A stretch of DNA of 64,000 nucleotides from NCBI GenBank assembly GCA_039621445.1, contig CP154956.1:94740406-94804405 (forward strand), given 5' to 3'. This document shows, in pieces, positions 1 through 11,501 of the stretch. A program made the position numbers and the translations under genes. Source of the stretch: Euglena gracilis (lineage: Eukaryota > Euglenida > Euglenophyceae > Euglenales). The stretch's first letter is position 1. The number at the start of each line of letters is the position of its first letter. The notes under the pieces were generated by a model. That model did no database searches. It worked only from the letters and a program-made list of their open reading frames with translations, and had not been told where the DNA came from.

Positions 1-2960
1 ACCACTCGGACAAAAATGGCCAAAAATCAAAGGATTTGGGTCAAAAACACAAAAAAAATATTCTGGCGCGTTCGGCACCGGGTAGCCACGCCCCAGCCAG
101 TCCTGGCCGACCCCTGGGAGGGCCGGGAGGGCCAAAAATCAGTCAGTCACCCCCCTCCCCTGCGGGTGGGGTCGGACGCACCTTTAGCAATGGTATGGTC
201 CGGACCCCCCTCCGACCTCTAGAACTGAAGGCCGGGAATATTTCGGCGTTGTGGATGGGCAAAAGGCCAGATACCAGACAGAAATTGTTGAAAAATCCTG
301 GTTTTTTATTTGAAAACATATCCAGAAATGCTCATTATTGAATTTTTTAAAACATTTTTTTTACGTGTAAAACACCAAAACATCAAGAAAAAATGTGTGC
401 TACGCTCAAAAGTGAGGGAAGAAGGCTTTTTGTTCATTTTCCGGCGCACAGCGCCGGAAGGAAAATTTACCCCATTTTCGTAACCTGCCAAAGAGGGGGG
501 GGTTGGGGGTCCAGACACCCCTCCCAATATCTGGGTGGTCGGACCCCCCCCTCCCCCAAGCCACCTGCCTCATTACTGACGGGCTTGCCATCTGTCCCTG
601 GGGAGGTGGGGGGGACACAAACCCTGGTACCCTGACAGTTGGAAAACAAAATATCTGTGCGCTGAGGCGGCCACATAACGAGGGCGATGAGGTGCTTGCG
701 GATAATTGTAAATGATGGCTCTTGTTTTGAGGGGGAGGGAGGGAGGGGGGATGGCCCAGAGGGCATGAGGGGTGCCCAGCGGCAATGCAGGCCGTGTGTG
801 GCCTCCGGCAAGGCGGGGGGTCCCCAGGTGGGTGGTCCTCAAAAAAAACAACAACAAACATTCCCTGTCCCACAATTCGATGAAAAGCTCACGAAAGAAA
901 TGCCCCCCAAAATGGCGTCATTCAGCCAAAAACGGTTCCTTTTCGGAAAAGAGTGAGTTCTGGTTGCCCAAAGCGTCAAGAAATGTGGTTTTAAAATTCA
1001 AGTTTTTGACCTGGTTCGAGCTCCGGACCGGTGGTTGGCTGGCCCTTAGGACAAAGGTCGGTCCTAAGGAGAGGCCCTTCAGAGAAAAAAGCATCCGGTC
1101 CCTAAAGGAGCGAATTAAAATCCCCGCTCCGGAAGAACACAAGAACTTGACGCTGGAGACAACTGTCTCCAGGGAAAAAAATGTCTCTCCAGCCGTACGA
1201 AGAAATGGTCCAAAAACTGTGACTTTCGGCATTTTAAGCCAAAAAAAAAAACACATCAGTTTCATAATTTGGGAAGCGTTTGCCATAAAAAGAAAAAATG
1301 TGGGTACAATTAATCAACAAAAACTGATGAAAATTTCAGTCTCAGTGGGAATTTTCCTTTGTCAAAAAATTCGGCAGAAAAGCGCTGGTGGAAAAGCAAA
1401 AACAGAAGAAAGAGCGTCAATCCGCAATTTTTGCCAAATCCAGGGGAAAAAAAAGCAAAACAGGCCCCGCCCCCCCTGCCCAGGGCCTGTGGGCGTTCAA
1501 ATCAGAACCCGGCCCATTTGTTGGGGGGTTTCCCCTCCCCCCTCCCCCGGCGGAAGTGAGTGCTGCCCAGCCGCCCGGCAGAGCGCAGGCGCTGGCACTG
1601 CTGGGGCGGCAGCGGAGCTGAACCCCCCGGACGGGGGGAGGAGGGAGCCCCAGAGAGGCGACGGTGGCAGACCCTGCGAGGCTGAGCGGCAAGGGGACCT
1701 GCCAAGGCCTCGGAAGAACACCCCGCCCGGACACGCCCAGGGACGGGTGGGAAGCCCTGAGGGGGGGGACAGCACCCCCCCCCCCCTCATCGACCTCAAT
1801 ATATATACCGATGGGCCCCCCATATGTTCAGGCACACCCAAGCCCCCTCCCTGCACAACGAGACACCCCGGTATCCCCTGCCCGCACGACGAGCTGGTTG
1901 GTGAAGGCTGTGGCTGTGTCATGTTGGAAATCCAACATGGTGGCCTCCCCAACTGTACTGTGCCAGTGCCCGGGGGGGGGGGGGGCATTTCAGAACGTCC
2001 AGGGGTGTTCCTGGGTGGACTGGAACGGTTCGCCCCTGGTGGACGGGGCCGGAAAAAACATCAAATTCGGCGACCAGTGCCATTTGGCTATATGCCTATC
2101 TGACTATTTAATGACCTTGCCCCAGGGGGGGGGGAATGTTTGAATTTTCCTATTTCGCCAGCTTTTTGTTTGCACAATGCAACCCAACCTTTTTTAAGGA
2201 AGTGCGCACCCCCCCCCCCCCTTTGGTTGCAGTAAGGCTTCTTGTCTGTTTATGGCCGGCGCTAACTTCGCTTACTGCCCAGTTTGTGTTCCGGGGTGGG
2301 TGCTATGGGCAGGCAGGGGGTAAAGCATTTTCAACCCTCCCCTGGGGGTTGGGTTTGAGCTGGGCAGTTTTATAGAACCCCCCCTCCGGCGCTTTTGATG
2401 GGAAATTGGGTTGGTTGTCAGGCACCACAATCCAAAAACCAACCCCGGGGGGGGAGACCTGCCATGGACAGGCACCTCATAGCACAAGGCTTCTCCCCTG
2501 GGGTTGGTGAAGAGAAGCCTGAAGGAGCCCCTTCTCGCATTGGCCAGATGGGAAACATGCTATTTGGTCCGTTCAGGTGAACACGAAGCCCAAAAACCCA
2601 TCACATGTTTTTGCCAATGGCCCCCCACAGGGTTTGTTGAGCTTTTTTTAAAAAAAATCCATTGCTTCAAATGTTTTTCTAAACCATTATCTTGTTGGCC
2701 TGCTCAGCTTCTGGAAAAAAGCTAATTACGTGGATGATGTTGTCCATGGGAGTTTGGTGAAACACTGTATGAATTTCGACTCGAAGCCCAGAAAATACAC
2801 AGTTGAACTGGAAGATTTTTGCACTTGTAAAATCCACCGACTTCTGTTTTCCATCCACGTAATTTTCCACACTCGGGAATATGTCGTTTGCGAGAAACCC
2901 AATGGGGTTTATTAAATTAAGGAACGTGAGGCACTGATGACTGGGAGGGTCTGGGAGGAC
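1..2960. other. No supported gene; mixed repeats
   Basis: Poly-C/G blocks, an M3 right-end fragment (TTTAGCAATGGTATGG near 180-200) and a GC-rich stretch at 1540-1760 that is open in several frames on both strands without a preferred one. DNA near 2230-2290 is repeated in inverted orientation near 50729-50787. Confidence 0.5.
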
Positions 2961-2970
2961 AGCAGCCAAC

Positions 2971-3075
2971 TTAAGTGGCGTGGTCTTCCTGCTCCACCTC
3001 GGCCCAATCAATCGTCGGCAGCTGGCGCTCGCAGAGGGATTTCGGACAGTGGGAGTGCACTTGCAGTTCGAAAGC
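2971..3075 (-). CDS. Copy A terminal exon
   Basis: After a strong acceptor (pyrimidine tract, CCGCAG; AG at 3076-3077) the minus strand reads AFELQVHSHCPKSLCERQLP, then TIDWAEVEQEDHAT and TAA at 2971-2973. It is 105 bp, phase 0. The upstream exon (4361-4438) ends in phase 0 at GAG|GTGTGG, so the two join in frame. I do not recognise the protein. The tail is acidic and ends without a targeting motif. Confidence 0.65.
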   Translation of the reverse strand, partial: AFELQVHSHCPKSLCERQLPTIDWAEVEQEDHAT

Positions 3076-4360
3076 CTGCGGTGGGGGAAAAAAGATACAG
3101 CAACCCACCCAGGCTTCTTTTGAGTGCCTGGGGGGGCCCCCAACCAGCCTGGCACGGGACCCCAAGATTAGGCCGTCTAAGGGAACTAGGAATTAAGGAT
3201 TTGGCACTTTGCGCCGAAACCCATACCTGGCCTGGGGGCCAGGAGGGGACGGGAACCTCCTGGGGGGGGGGTCCCGTCCCGGACCTCCCCAGGGGTCTTC
3301 CGAGAAGCGTGGATTCACCCCACTCTAGGCCCTTGGTTATACATTTTTATCTTTTTTTTTGTTATTCAGACTCCAATATTTTCCATGTTGTTTGCTTCAC
3401 TTTAATTAATTTTTGTGTTCATTTTTGCCATTTTTGATGATTATGACCCTTTTACTAACCCCCGGGGCGCAGAGAGGGGCTCTACTCACCCCCCCCCCCA
3501 CGAAAGAGCCCCAAACCTGGTAAGTTTCACTTTGGACCAGAAATTTGGACCAGATGTTAACCCTGACAACCCGAACTCCTCCTGCAGGGGGGAATTGATA
3601 TCGGAGGCCATTTGAAAATATATGGAAAAATTGCGGAAAATTTGACATTGGGAATATACTCGTTTTTGGAGGGGACTTTTTCGCTGGAGGGGCTTGAAAA
3701 AATTCACCGCCCAAGGGAAAAAATAACTGTAATAAAGCACAATCACCCGAAAGACACCGCCATTGTACAAGCGGAAAGCGCCGTGGGGGGGGGGGTCGGT
3801 CCACCTTTAAAAAGCTGACATTCACTCCATTTTTGTTTCAAACTTATTATATTTATATTTTGAACTTGTTTGTCCTTCTTTCACTTTCACACGCTTTCAA
3901 TGTCGTTCTGGCTATTTTGTATTTTTTTGTATTTTTTTGTTTTCATTTCCACTCCATTTCCGTTACCCCCCCCACAAACTGGCTAGCTTACAAGAGAGAA
4001 ACAACCTGTAGAAAAAGAGCAAACTTTAAAACGTTTTGGCCCAAGAATCACCGCACATCGGCAGGAGAGGTTGGCAACTCTGAACCACTGGAAAGAGAGG
4101 GGTCGGACCAAATGTAAAAAAGAAAGTGACGCGAAGGGCTTTCAAATGCCCTTCGCCCTCAACACTGTGCCCCTAACGTGGCCCAAGCTTGCCCAGTATG
4201 GCCCCCAAAAAACCACGATGGTCCGACACGAATGAAAGCAACCAATCAATCCAAAATGGCCCAAAAATGGCCCAACCTGAACACCACAGCACCCATCGGG
4301 GGTGCCGAACCCCCGTTCAGCCGTCCGGGGGAGGGGGGCGACCGGGACAGGCGCCCACAC

Positions 4361-4438
4361 CTCGCCGAAGAGGAAGGACGCGATGCGGAGCAGCACGGAG
4401 GCCGCGATGCCGGGGGTGGCGAACTGCAGCGTCCGGGG
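4361..4438 (-). CDS. Copy A exon 6, conserved with copy B
   Basis: Reads LQFATPGIAASVLLRIASFL then FGE, ending before GTGTGG at a conventional donor. Copy B has LQSASPALAASVLLRIASFL and FGE at 31500-31560. The segment looks like two amphipathic helices of a HEAT/ARM-type repeat, but no family is assigned. In copy A it is separated from exon 5 by a 504-bp intron that copy B lacks. Confidence 0.7.
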
Positions 4439-4942
4439 CAGCGGCCATTAAAGGCCCGGGATCCGCCCGGACAATTTGTTTCCGTCCAAAAATTGTGCAA
4501 TTGTGCAAGTCCCGTCCAAAAAGTAGCCAATCACTTGGGGAAACCAGTCAGTCACCACCCCAGACATGTAAAAAACCTGGGGGCCCCACCCCCCTACCCC
4601 ACGGGTCTCGTTCCGAACCCCTGGGGGGGGGGGTCCATCTTTTTCCAGCCAGCAGGCTGGGGAGCCCCCCCCCCCTCAGGGTCCGCTGAAATAAAGTTAG
4701 GGCAGCCTGGCAAAGCCGGGCAGGACTGAAAAATTTTTCCAAAAAAGGGCCAAGAAAAAGCATTTGAGGGATTTTGGGTTTTCACCTGTTGGCTGAAAAT
4801 GTCCAACCGACGATTTGGGTTCTTCTTGCCCATTTTCCGGGGGTGCCACCAGGTCCAACTGCCTGCCGGCAGGACCTCCGTTGGACTCCCCCTGGGTGGG
4901 GAGGGTCCAGCCAGCACCCTTCTCCCTTGAAAAAGGCCGCTG
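4439..4942 (-). mobile_element. Copy A-specific intron with inverted ends
   Basis: On the minus strand the 504-bp segment begins CAGCGGCC and ends GGCCGCTG, a perfect 8-bp inverted repeat. Flanking octamers are GGCCAGGT (4943-4950) and GTCCGGGG (4431-4438), 5 of 8 alike. No GT-AG pair fits. Inside are poly-C/G blocks and CAAAAAAGGGCC-type sequence. The paralogous site at about 31559-31567 in copy B has no intron. Confidence 0.65.
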
Positions 4943-5046
4943 GGCCAGGTGGCCTGCAGCTCCCAGAACCCGCCCACGATGCCATCGGAGGTGCTGTCGA
5001 TCGGCAGCAAGCCCCACGCAAGGTAGGCGGAGGGCAAGATGAAGAT
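4943..5046 (-). CDS. Copy A exon 5, conserved with copy B
   Basis: After AG at 5047-5048 reads IFILPSAYLAWGLLPIDSTS, then DGIVGGFWELQATWP. Copy B has DNTSDDVVGGILELQAA. The 3' end abuts CAGCGGCC (intron start); joined after removal of element plus 8 nt, the product has exactly the length of copy B. Confidence 0.7.
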
Positions 5047-5551
5047 CTGTCATCTTTCGTGGAATGTTCGATATTTAATTGATTTGCATTATAATAATAA
5101 CATATATTATTTATAATATTATGTTCAATATTATACATATACTGCACATATATTATACACTATTACATATAATATTTGTACATATATATTATATATGCAA
5201 TATTACATTTATCAATACATAACACTAATAATTACAATATTACATTTATTAATACATATCACCAATAAATTACTGATGAATACAACAATATTAAGGAATA
5301 TTCAATGTTCGTGCTGTTTGGGCTGATTTTGTTCCACAAAATCCCCCAAAAAGCCAAAAATGCCAAAAGGGGGTATGTTGGGCATGTTTTGGGGGTAAAT
5401 TTTCTTTGCGCTTTGCGCCGGCCATCGGGAAAAATCTCCACTATGCTACCACACCCCTCAGCAGGGGAGGGTCCACCAAGATTCGATTGCCACATTTGGA
5501 CTCGAGTCCCCAGGGGGCACTGCAAACCCTTAAGCAGACACCTGGTTCCAA

Positions 5552-5748
5552 CCATAGATTCATTTGGTGACCCCCCCCCCACGGGGATGGACACTGGCCA
5601 AATCCACCCACCCACGACCCTCCTCCCGGGGTTCACCCACCCGTGGCGCACCCCGGGGGGGGGTGCTCAGGCCCCAACCCACTCTCGAAAACCCACCCCC
5701 CCCACCCCCCCCCCTGGGGGGTCACACAGGTGTTGAGTGAATCTATGG
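5552..5748. mobile_element. MITE, family M6
   Basis: Ends CCATAGATTCATTTGG and GTTGAGTGAATCTATGG are inverted. If the element begins at CATAG, the flanking octamers are GTTCCAAC and GTCTCAAC (6 of 8). Interior: poly-C, CCACCCACCCAC, GGGTCACACAGGTGTT, as in the copy at 52288. Confidence 0.75.
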
Positions 5749-5868
5749 TCTCAACACACTGGTTGCACCGTTGCTTCTCTTTCACCTGGTTCGAGCCCCA
5801 GGGCCAGGTCGATTACCATATCAAATAACCAAGGGGGGGTAAAAACACGGGGGAGGAGGTATCTACAC

Positions 5869-5967
5869 AGGCGCAGCTTGTCCCAGTCCCGTATGGACAT
5901 CGGCTGGTACTTCGGCAATTCCACCTCGTCGTCATCAACGTAGGCGAGGTACACCGGGCATGGGGAC
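5869..5967 (-). CDS. Copy A exon 4 (PVYLAYVDD), conserved with copy B
   Basis: AG acceptor at 5968-5969. Reads PCPVYLAYVDDDEVELPKYQ then PMSIRDWDKLR. The first base G completes the split codon CG|G left by exon 3 in the correct phase, as in copy B. YVDD here is not part of a reverse-transcriptase context. The 3' boundary near CT|GTGTAG is uncertain because its phase does not match exon 5. Confidence 0.65.
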
Positions 5968-7069
5968 CTGCATTTTCAAGAACAGGGGGCCGGCAAACCG
6001 ACAGAAACCGGGAGACCCGGACACCGCTGGAATTCGGGGTCGAAAACTCCAGGGGCATACTATGGGGATGGGCCGAACCAACCAAAAGGGCCAACACAAC
6101 CCAAAAACGCGTCCCTCCTCCCAGGAATGTGCCGCTGGCACGGACCGTTTGCTTACGACATTTTGTGGCATGCACAAAGTGAGGGGAGGGAAGGTTGTTG
6201 GGTGTTTTGAATTGACTGCCTGCAGTCCTGGGGGCTGCACAGGGCAGTGGAAAATAAGAAGGGAGACACAATGAGACCGCTGTAATATCGACACAAATGC
6301 TGGCCTGTGTATGGATTAGGGAGAGGAGGTGAAAAAAAAAAAGACAAATCTGTGATTGCCTGAGGAAATCTTGCAAACCCCGCTGATGAAATGGCTATCC
6401 GGAGCTGACCCAAATGATGCCGAAACAAAAGAGCGACCGAGCAGAGGAAGTTGTCAGGGTCCCTGGCACCAGTCAACCTGTCAGGGTCATTTTTCATTGA
6501 TTTTCCCTTAGTATGCCCTACCCAGGAAACTGTTGGGTCTTTGGTACCGGCCAACCTGTCAGCATGGGGAGTTGTCTGGGTCCCCCATATCAGCCGACCT
6601 TGGGGGGTAGGTAGGGCACTCAGCCAAGACACTCCTGTGCCTTCAGTGTCAGAAGCCCGGAAAACACCCTTTTTTGGCCTGATTTTGGCAGGTGTGGGCA
6701 GGCACCAGGGGAGTGTGGGTGGACGAGACCTTCCTGTGGGGAAGAGGCCCCCCCCCCCCCCGTGGCAGGGTCGGGTGGGGGGTTCCCCCCCACTTGCTCC
6801 CGGGGGCCTCAAACGGAAACCTGGCAGGCACCCCATTGTTCTCTGAGACCTCCATTGCCCCCCAGGGTTGATCAAAGCCAGCCCGTTCCCTTTGTTGACC
6901 TGAATTGGCCAAGAAATTTCCAGCTCTTCGTCAGTGTTATCTGTGGGTTTTTGATGCAATGTTCCAGAAGTTTTTTTTACACTAGACTTGGGGCCACCTT
7001 CGCATTAATATCACAAACAACAAGCACCTGGTTTCTTGGTTTCTTGCACAGGGCTTGGGTTCAGCTGGT

Positions 7070-7180
7070 ATTTAGCGTGGTGACGCTTTGGTCGACAGGT
7101 TGGCCAACAAGGACGCTGACAATTTCCCGAGCGGGATATATTGACTGGTTCTCGGGCATGACAGTTTCCCAGAGGTACGC
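7070..7180. mobile_element. M2-family fragment
   Basis: TCGACAGGTTGGCCAACAAG, GACGCTGACAATTTCCCG, GGTTCTCGGGCATGACAG and TTTCCCAGAGGTACG match M2 units, without poly-C/G ends. Similar fragments occur at about 6445-6560, 62535-62610 and 62935-62985. Confidence 0.5.
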
Positions 7181-7570
7181 AGCATCCTTGAGCCATCGCC
7201 CATCCACCAAAAGGATCAATGAGTCTCAGTCTGGCCATTGACCAGCCATTGGCCCAATGGCAAAAGGGTGGTCCTTCAAGGGGGCGCAACTTGATAATAA
7301 AATAATATCCCATCCCTTTCGGAGCACCTTGGTTAACTGGCTTTGCTTGTGAATACACACACATACATATCATACAATGTCTATGCACATATACATGTGC
7401 GCACACACAAACACAAACTCTTTGTTGCTTTTCGAACCACACAGAATGACAATAAGAAAACAGAAAATTTCTGTACTTTATTAAAAAAAACTTCACAACA
7501 GAAACACAGCACCGTGACCGTTGGGACGTGTGGTGGCTTTCTCTCTTCAGCGTCTCACGGCGGCACACAC

Positions 7571-7641
7571 CGGTGGATGAAATCGATCACCGGCACGACG
7601 CTGGAGGGGCTGGCCAGGGCTGCCACGTGGCGCGACATCCC
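7571..7641 (-). CDS. Copy A exon 3 (SPSSVVPVIDF), conserved with copy B
   Basis: 71 bp, bounded by CGTCAG|GGG and CCACCG|GTGTGTG, phase 0 to phase 2. Reads GMSRHVAALASPSSVVPVID then FIHR. The copy B exon at 34740-34810 is also 71 bp, with the same phases. Identical length, phase and flanking GT-AG sites make this a reliable exon. Confidence 0.75.
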
Positions 7642-7835
7642 CTGACGGGTAGGCGTGGCGTTGCTGGGCTTACAGAAAGATGTTGCAGTGAGATGAGAAC
7701 AGCATGTGACGAAAATCATATTTTTTGCGTAAAAAAATGTTGCAAACATCACATCGCATGGCAATCTCTGAGTTAAAAAAGAACCTCCAAATTGCCTGAA
7801 ATTTCTTGAAATATCCTAATTGGCTGGATGTGTGG

Positions 7836-7906
<71 letters not shown>
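7836..7906. repeat. AT/GT dinucleotide microsatellite
   Basis: (TA)n, (TG)n, (TA)n in succession. Apparent proteins of alternating Ile/Tyr are artefacts. Confidence 0.95.
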
Positions 7907-7908
<2 letters not shown>

Positions 7909-8099
7909 TGGATCCGTTCCGATAAAATTTCTATTCATCCCCCCCCTTGAGTTAGCCACTGAACTGGATTTTATAACCCTCCGATGGTTCTCCCTCCAAA
8001 AATCAACCCTCCAAATGATTAAAGAATGAAATATCTTGTAAAAAAATTGGTGGTCATTGCATTGCATATTATACGGGGGTGGGGTTTGGTGCTGAGAGA

Positions 8100-8100
<1 letters not shown>

Positions 8101-8158
<58 letters not shown>
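8101..8158. repeat. (GT)29 microsatellite
   Basis: Uninterrupted GT repeat, followed after a short spacer by the pentanucleotide array at 8175. Confidence 0.95.
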
Positions 8159-8160
<2 letters not shown>

Positions 8161-8174
8161 CATATGCATGCGTG

Positions 8175-8375
8175 TGGTGTGGTATGGTTTGGCTGGTGTG
8201 GTGTGGTGTGGTGTGGTGTGGTGTGGTGTGGTGTGGTGTGGTGTGGTGTGGTGTGGTGTGGTGTGGTGTGGTGTGGTGTGGTGTGGGGTGGGGTGGGGTG
8301 GGGTGGGGTGGGGTGGGGTGGGGTGGGGTGGGGTGGGGTGGGGTGGGGTGGAGTGGGGTAGGGTGGTGTGGTGTG
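8175..8375. repeat. (GTGTG)n to (GGGTG)n pentanucleotide array
   Basis: About 20 copies of GGTGT switch at 8285 to about 14 copies of GGGGT. A single substitution spread through half of the tract, showing stepwise expansion of a variant. Confidence 0.95.
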
Positions 8376-9303
8376 GCACGCGTGTGTTCTTCAGTGATTG
8401 CTGGTTTTAATGTGTGGCCTTTATGCACGCACGCACACACGCATGGTGTATATGCATGCACATGCTAAGTCTCTGGCTAGATACGTGTGTGGTCGGGATT
8501 GGCTTCATTTCCAAATGCTTTCTTTTAAACAACCTGGGGGGGAGGAGGGTGTTATCTCCCCCCTCCCTGACTCCCTGAGAAAAAAATCTCGAGCAAAGTG
8601 CCAAGCATCTTTTTGATTGTGTTTTCGGTTTATTCCCCCCCACAATCTGAGAACAACACCATGGCTTTCTGGCACAAAGCACAAGGGAAGAACTTGTTGG
8701 TTCTTGGGCGGTCCTGGGACCCCTGCCCCAGAGGGCGGACGTCCCCTCTCCATACAAAGCCAACACTTGCTTAATACCTGGGGGGGGGGGCACTGCCAAC
8801 CCCTGACCCCCCAGTGAGGCCGAAATTGCCCCCCCCCCCGCCCCCCCGTGGTGCGATCTTCCTGAAACGAAAACCAAGATTGGACCGAAAAGGATTTACA
8901 TTGCATTTAAACACCAACCACCCACTTGGAAACCACCCGGAAGTTTATAAGATCTGGGCTGGTTGGTCAGCCTAAGGGGGTGGTTTATAAATGGGGCGCT
9001 CATCGGTCAAAAAGTTGTTGGTCGACCAACAATCTCCGGCGAAAAAATTATCAAAAAGGCTTTTTGATGATGCTCTGTCACACAAAAAATTTCCAGAAAT
9101 CAGCTTTTGCGGCCGAAAAAAATGTCCCTGGCCGTTTTCCTTTTTCTTCACTAGAAAGGGGGGGGGGTGATAAATCATTCTGTGGTTGGTCGGCCAGAAG
9201 TGGGAGGTTACAAGCAGGAGGTTTAGAGAGTTGGCAAATGTGGGTGTTATAAATGGGGTTTGACAGATGGGGTGGTTCACACCTCTACCATGCTGCCACA
9301 CAC

Positions 9304-9499
9304 CTTGATATCTTCGAAATCCGACCAGTCTTCGAAGTGGTCAGGTGGAAGGCGGAGCACGGCCGATACCAACATTCTAAGGTGGGGTCCCTGGGGAGGA
9401 GAGCGTTGGTCGCCAAGGATGGATTGCGGGGCGACTCCATTCAAAACGACATAACCTCCAACCTCCCCCGCAGTCGTTTTGCATGGAAGATTTCCCATT
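9304..9499 (-). CDS. Copy A exon 2 (EDWSDFEDIK), conserved with copy B
   Basis: Open from an AG near 9500 to AAG|GTGTGTGG at 9304. Reads GNLPCKTTAGEVGGYVVLNG, then further to MLVSAVLRLPPDHFEDWSDF and EDIK. Copy B has MAVSVLPP and SEDWADFDDIK at the same distance from its donor. Only the last 30 residues are clearly shared, so the 5' end is tentative. Confidence 0.6.
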
Positions 9500-9619
9500 C
9501 TGCCAAGGGTGTCACTTCAAAACCACCACCCACAGGGTACTCGGAATTCCCATACAACACCAGCAACCCTTCCCCTCCCCCCAATGGCTGTGCGGGAAAT
9601 CCTGGTGGGGGGGCACCAC

Positions 9620-9790
9620 AGCCCCCCGCAAGGGAAAATTCCTTCGGTGCCAAAGGAAAATTTCTGCGCCGATATTTAGAAATGGAGTTCCAGAAACACG
9701 GGGAAGTGGTGGTCGACCCCTCCCACCCACCAGGATGGGGGGGTTGACCCCAACCCACAGGGTTTCAGAGATTCCCAGAGAGCCGTGCCT
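9620..9790. mobile_element. M8-related fragment
   Basis: GGGAAAATTCCTTCGGTGCC, TCTGCGCCGATATTTAG, GGGGAAGTGGTGGTCGACC and GGTTTCAGAGATTCCCAG match the M8 interior and right end in order. Termini are not clear. Confidence 0.45.
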
Positions 9791-10398
9791 TCCCCGGATC
9801 CGGACTACTCACTCCACTCTAGCCGTTCAGGAATGGAAGAGGGGCCCCAATAACACGGGCAACGGGATGGATTTTAAACCCGGTGTGTGCACCAGGTTCC
9901 AGGTTGACTTGTTTGTTTGCACCCAAAACCACCTCAAAATGTGTTTTGGGAACTCTCTGGTTTCTGGCACTGGGGCAAATCTGCCATCTGCCAAATCCCG
10001 GAAGGAAAGCACCTTCGGGCACAGGCTGGGAGCTGACCAGGCCGTCAAGGTCCTCATGCGGCCTCACACTGTATCGTACGCACAATGGGTTTTTGATTGG
10101 ATTTTGGGAGCATGCTGATTCCAAAATGTGTATTTGTTGCATATGTAATTTGTTGGCCAAAAAGTCCAAAAAAATGCCAAAAATACGACGAAAACCCAGG
10201 GAAAATCGAGCCAAAAATGAAAAATATTCCCAACAGAAAACAGAATTCCCCAGCAATGATCAGGAAATTGTCCGGGGAAAAATCTGAAAAAAACTCAAAA
10301 AAAAAGCAAAAAAATGCAAATTTTGCTAAAATGGAAAAGCACAAAAACCCCCGCAAAAGAAACTATGTTTGCGTCCCCCTCCCCCCCCCCCTGCGCAC

Positions 10399-10464
10399 CG
10401 GCAAGCAACGGAAGGCAGCTCGCACAACGTGCGCCGTTGCACCGTCCCAGCTACCATCGCCTGC
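10399..10464 (-). CDS. Possible small exon upstream of copy A
   Basis: 66 bp between GCGCAG and CCG|GTGCGC, phase 0 at both ends, reading AGDGSWDGATAHVVRAAFRC then LP. It resembles the 12.0-kb candidate (DHWQVVRAVSHLIPV) around VVRA. Unassigned. Confidence 0.35.
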
Positions 10465-10755
10465 CTGCGCCAGGCGCAGTCCCACACAGTACCGCAGGGG
10501 ACAGGGGGTGGGCCCGCCGGCCCTGTCCCAAGACAGGCGGGGGAGCGGGGGGAGGGGGGGTCAGCGTATCAGCTGAAGGGGGGGGGGGTGGCGGAGGGGT
10601 CGAGCCTGCACCATTGGAGCCCGGGGCCAGGTACTGGTATCGCGAAAAACAGTGCAACACAACCCAGACAGAACCCTCATTGGCAGTAATGGATGCGCAG
10701 ATGCATGTGAAAGCCAGATGCAATTTTTTCCAGGTGCCGCACCAGTACGCTTTAC

Positions 10756-11020
10756 CAGGACGGTCCTGGAGCAAAAAAAAAACGTCTTAGCACAATCAGT
10801 AAAAAAAATCGATAGGGAAAATAACAAACAGTGGCCATATTTTGGCAAAAACGGGTTGACTTTGGGGAAAAAGTACTTTCTGGCAATCTTGTACTATCGC
10901 CCATCCACCCAAAGCCTCAAAAAATGCTTTTGAATTTTTTTTAATTTTTTGACCCCATTAACTCCGGCCCAAGGGCTGTCCTTGAGGTAAAAAAAACCTT
11001 CCCTTCAATTGAACTGAACT
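10756..11020. mobile_element. Degenerate M1-family element
   Basis: Starts CAGGACGGTCCTGGAG and shares the internal order of M1: A-run, LAGCACA-like GCACAATCAGTAAAA, CATATTTTGGCAAAAACGGG, CGCCCATCCACCCAAAG, then AAGGGCTGTCCTTGAGG. The right terminus is eroded and no clean duplication is visible. Confidence 0.6.
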
Positions 11021-11192
11021 TCACCCGCAATAAAACTCTCCAGTCCACAGAAACAAAAATGATTGGCATTCCAATGCCATCAATTCATCAAAAATAATTT
11101 GGATTATAAACAAAAAATGTGGCTCAGGAAAAATTGCCGAATATCCTTTGAAAACTATTTGGATGGAAATGAGGTGTCGTACAAAGCATGGG

Positions 11193-11501
11193 CAGAGCAG
11201 TCCTGAAGCAAAATAAAATGTCCCAGCACATTTAATGAAAACCCACAAGAAAAATGGGTAAATAATGGGCAGAAACAGGTGAAAAACTGATTTTTGAAAT
11301 CCTTGATACTAATCTTTTTTAATTTTTTTGGTCCATCGCCCATCCACCCAAACTGACAAAAAAATGTGTGTTTGGGCCATTTGATTTTCCACCCCGTTCG
11401 TTCCGGCGGTTGGTTGGCCCATTGGCCCAAGGGTGGTCTTAATGGGCGGCCCACAATGGAAAAAAAAAACGAACTTCCCGTCCCACATGGACCGCCCTCT
11501 G
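11193..11501. mobile_element. Degenerate M1-family element
   Basis: Begins CAGAGCAGTCCTGAAG and ends CATGGACCGCCCTCTG, with the M1 interior (GTCCCAGCACATTTAATGAA, CATCGCCCATCCACCCAAA). About 309 bp, the normal M1 length. Flanking duplication no longer recognisable, so this is an older copy. Confidence 0.6.

Noticed and set aside
772-2103. 443-codon plus-strand open frame
   Set aside because: Runs through poly-G/C and A-rich repeat DNA; Lys-rich then Pro/Gly-rich with no domain, and no codon bias consistent with the kinase exons.
5869-5967. YVDD as a reverse-transcriptase active site
   Set aside because: The context (PVYLAYVDDDEVELPKYQ) lacks the flanking hydrophobic strands of RT palm domains, and it is conserved as a spliced exon in two paralogues.
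7836-8375. CRISPR-like regular array
   Set aside because: Simple di- and pentanucleotide repeats without spacers; the DNA is eukaryotic.
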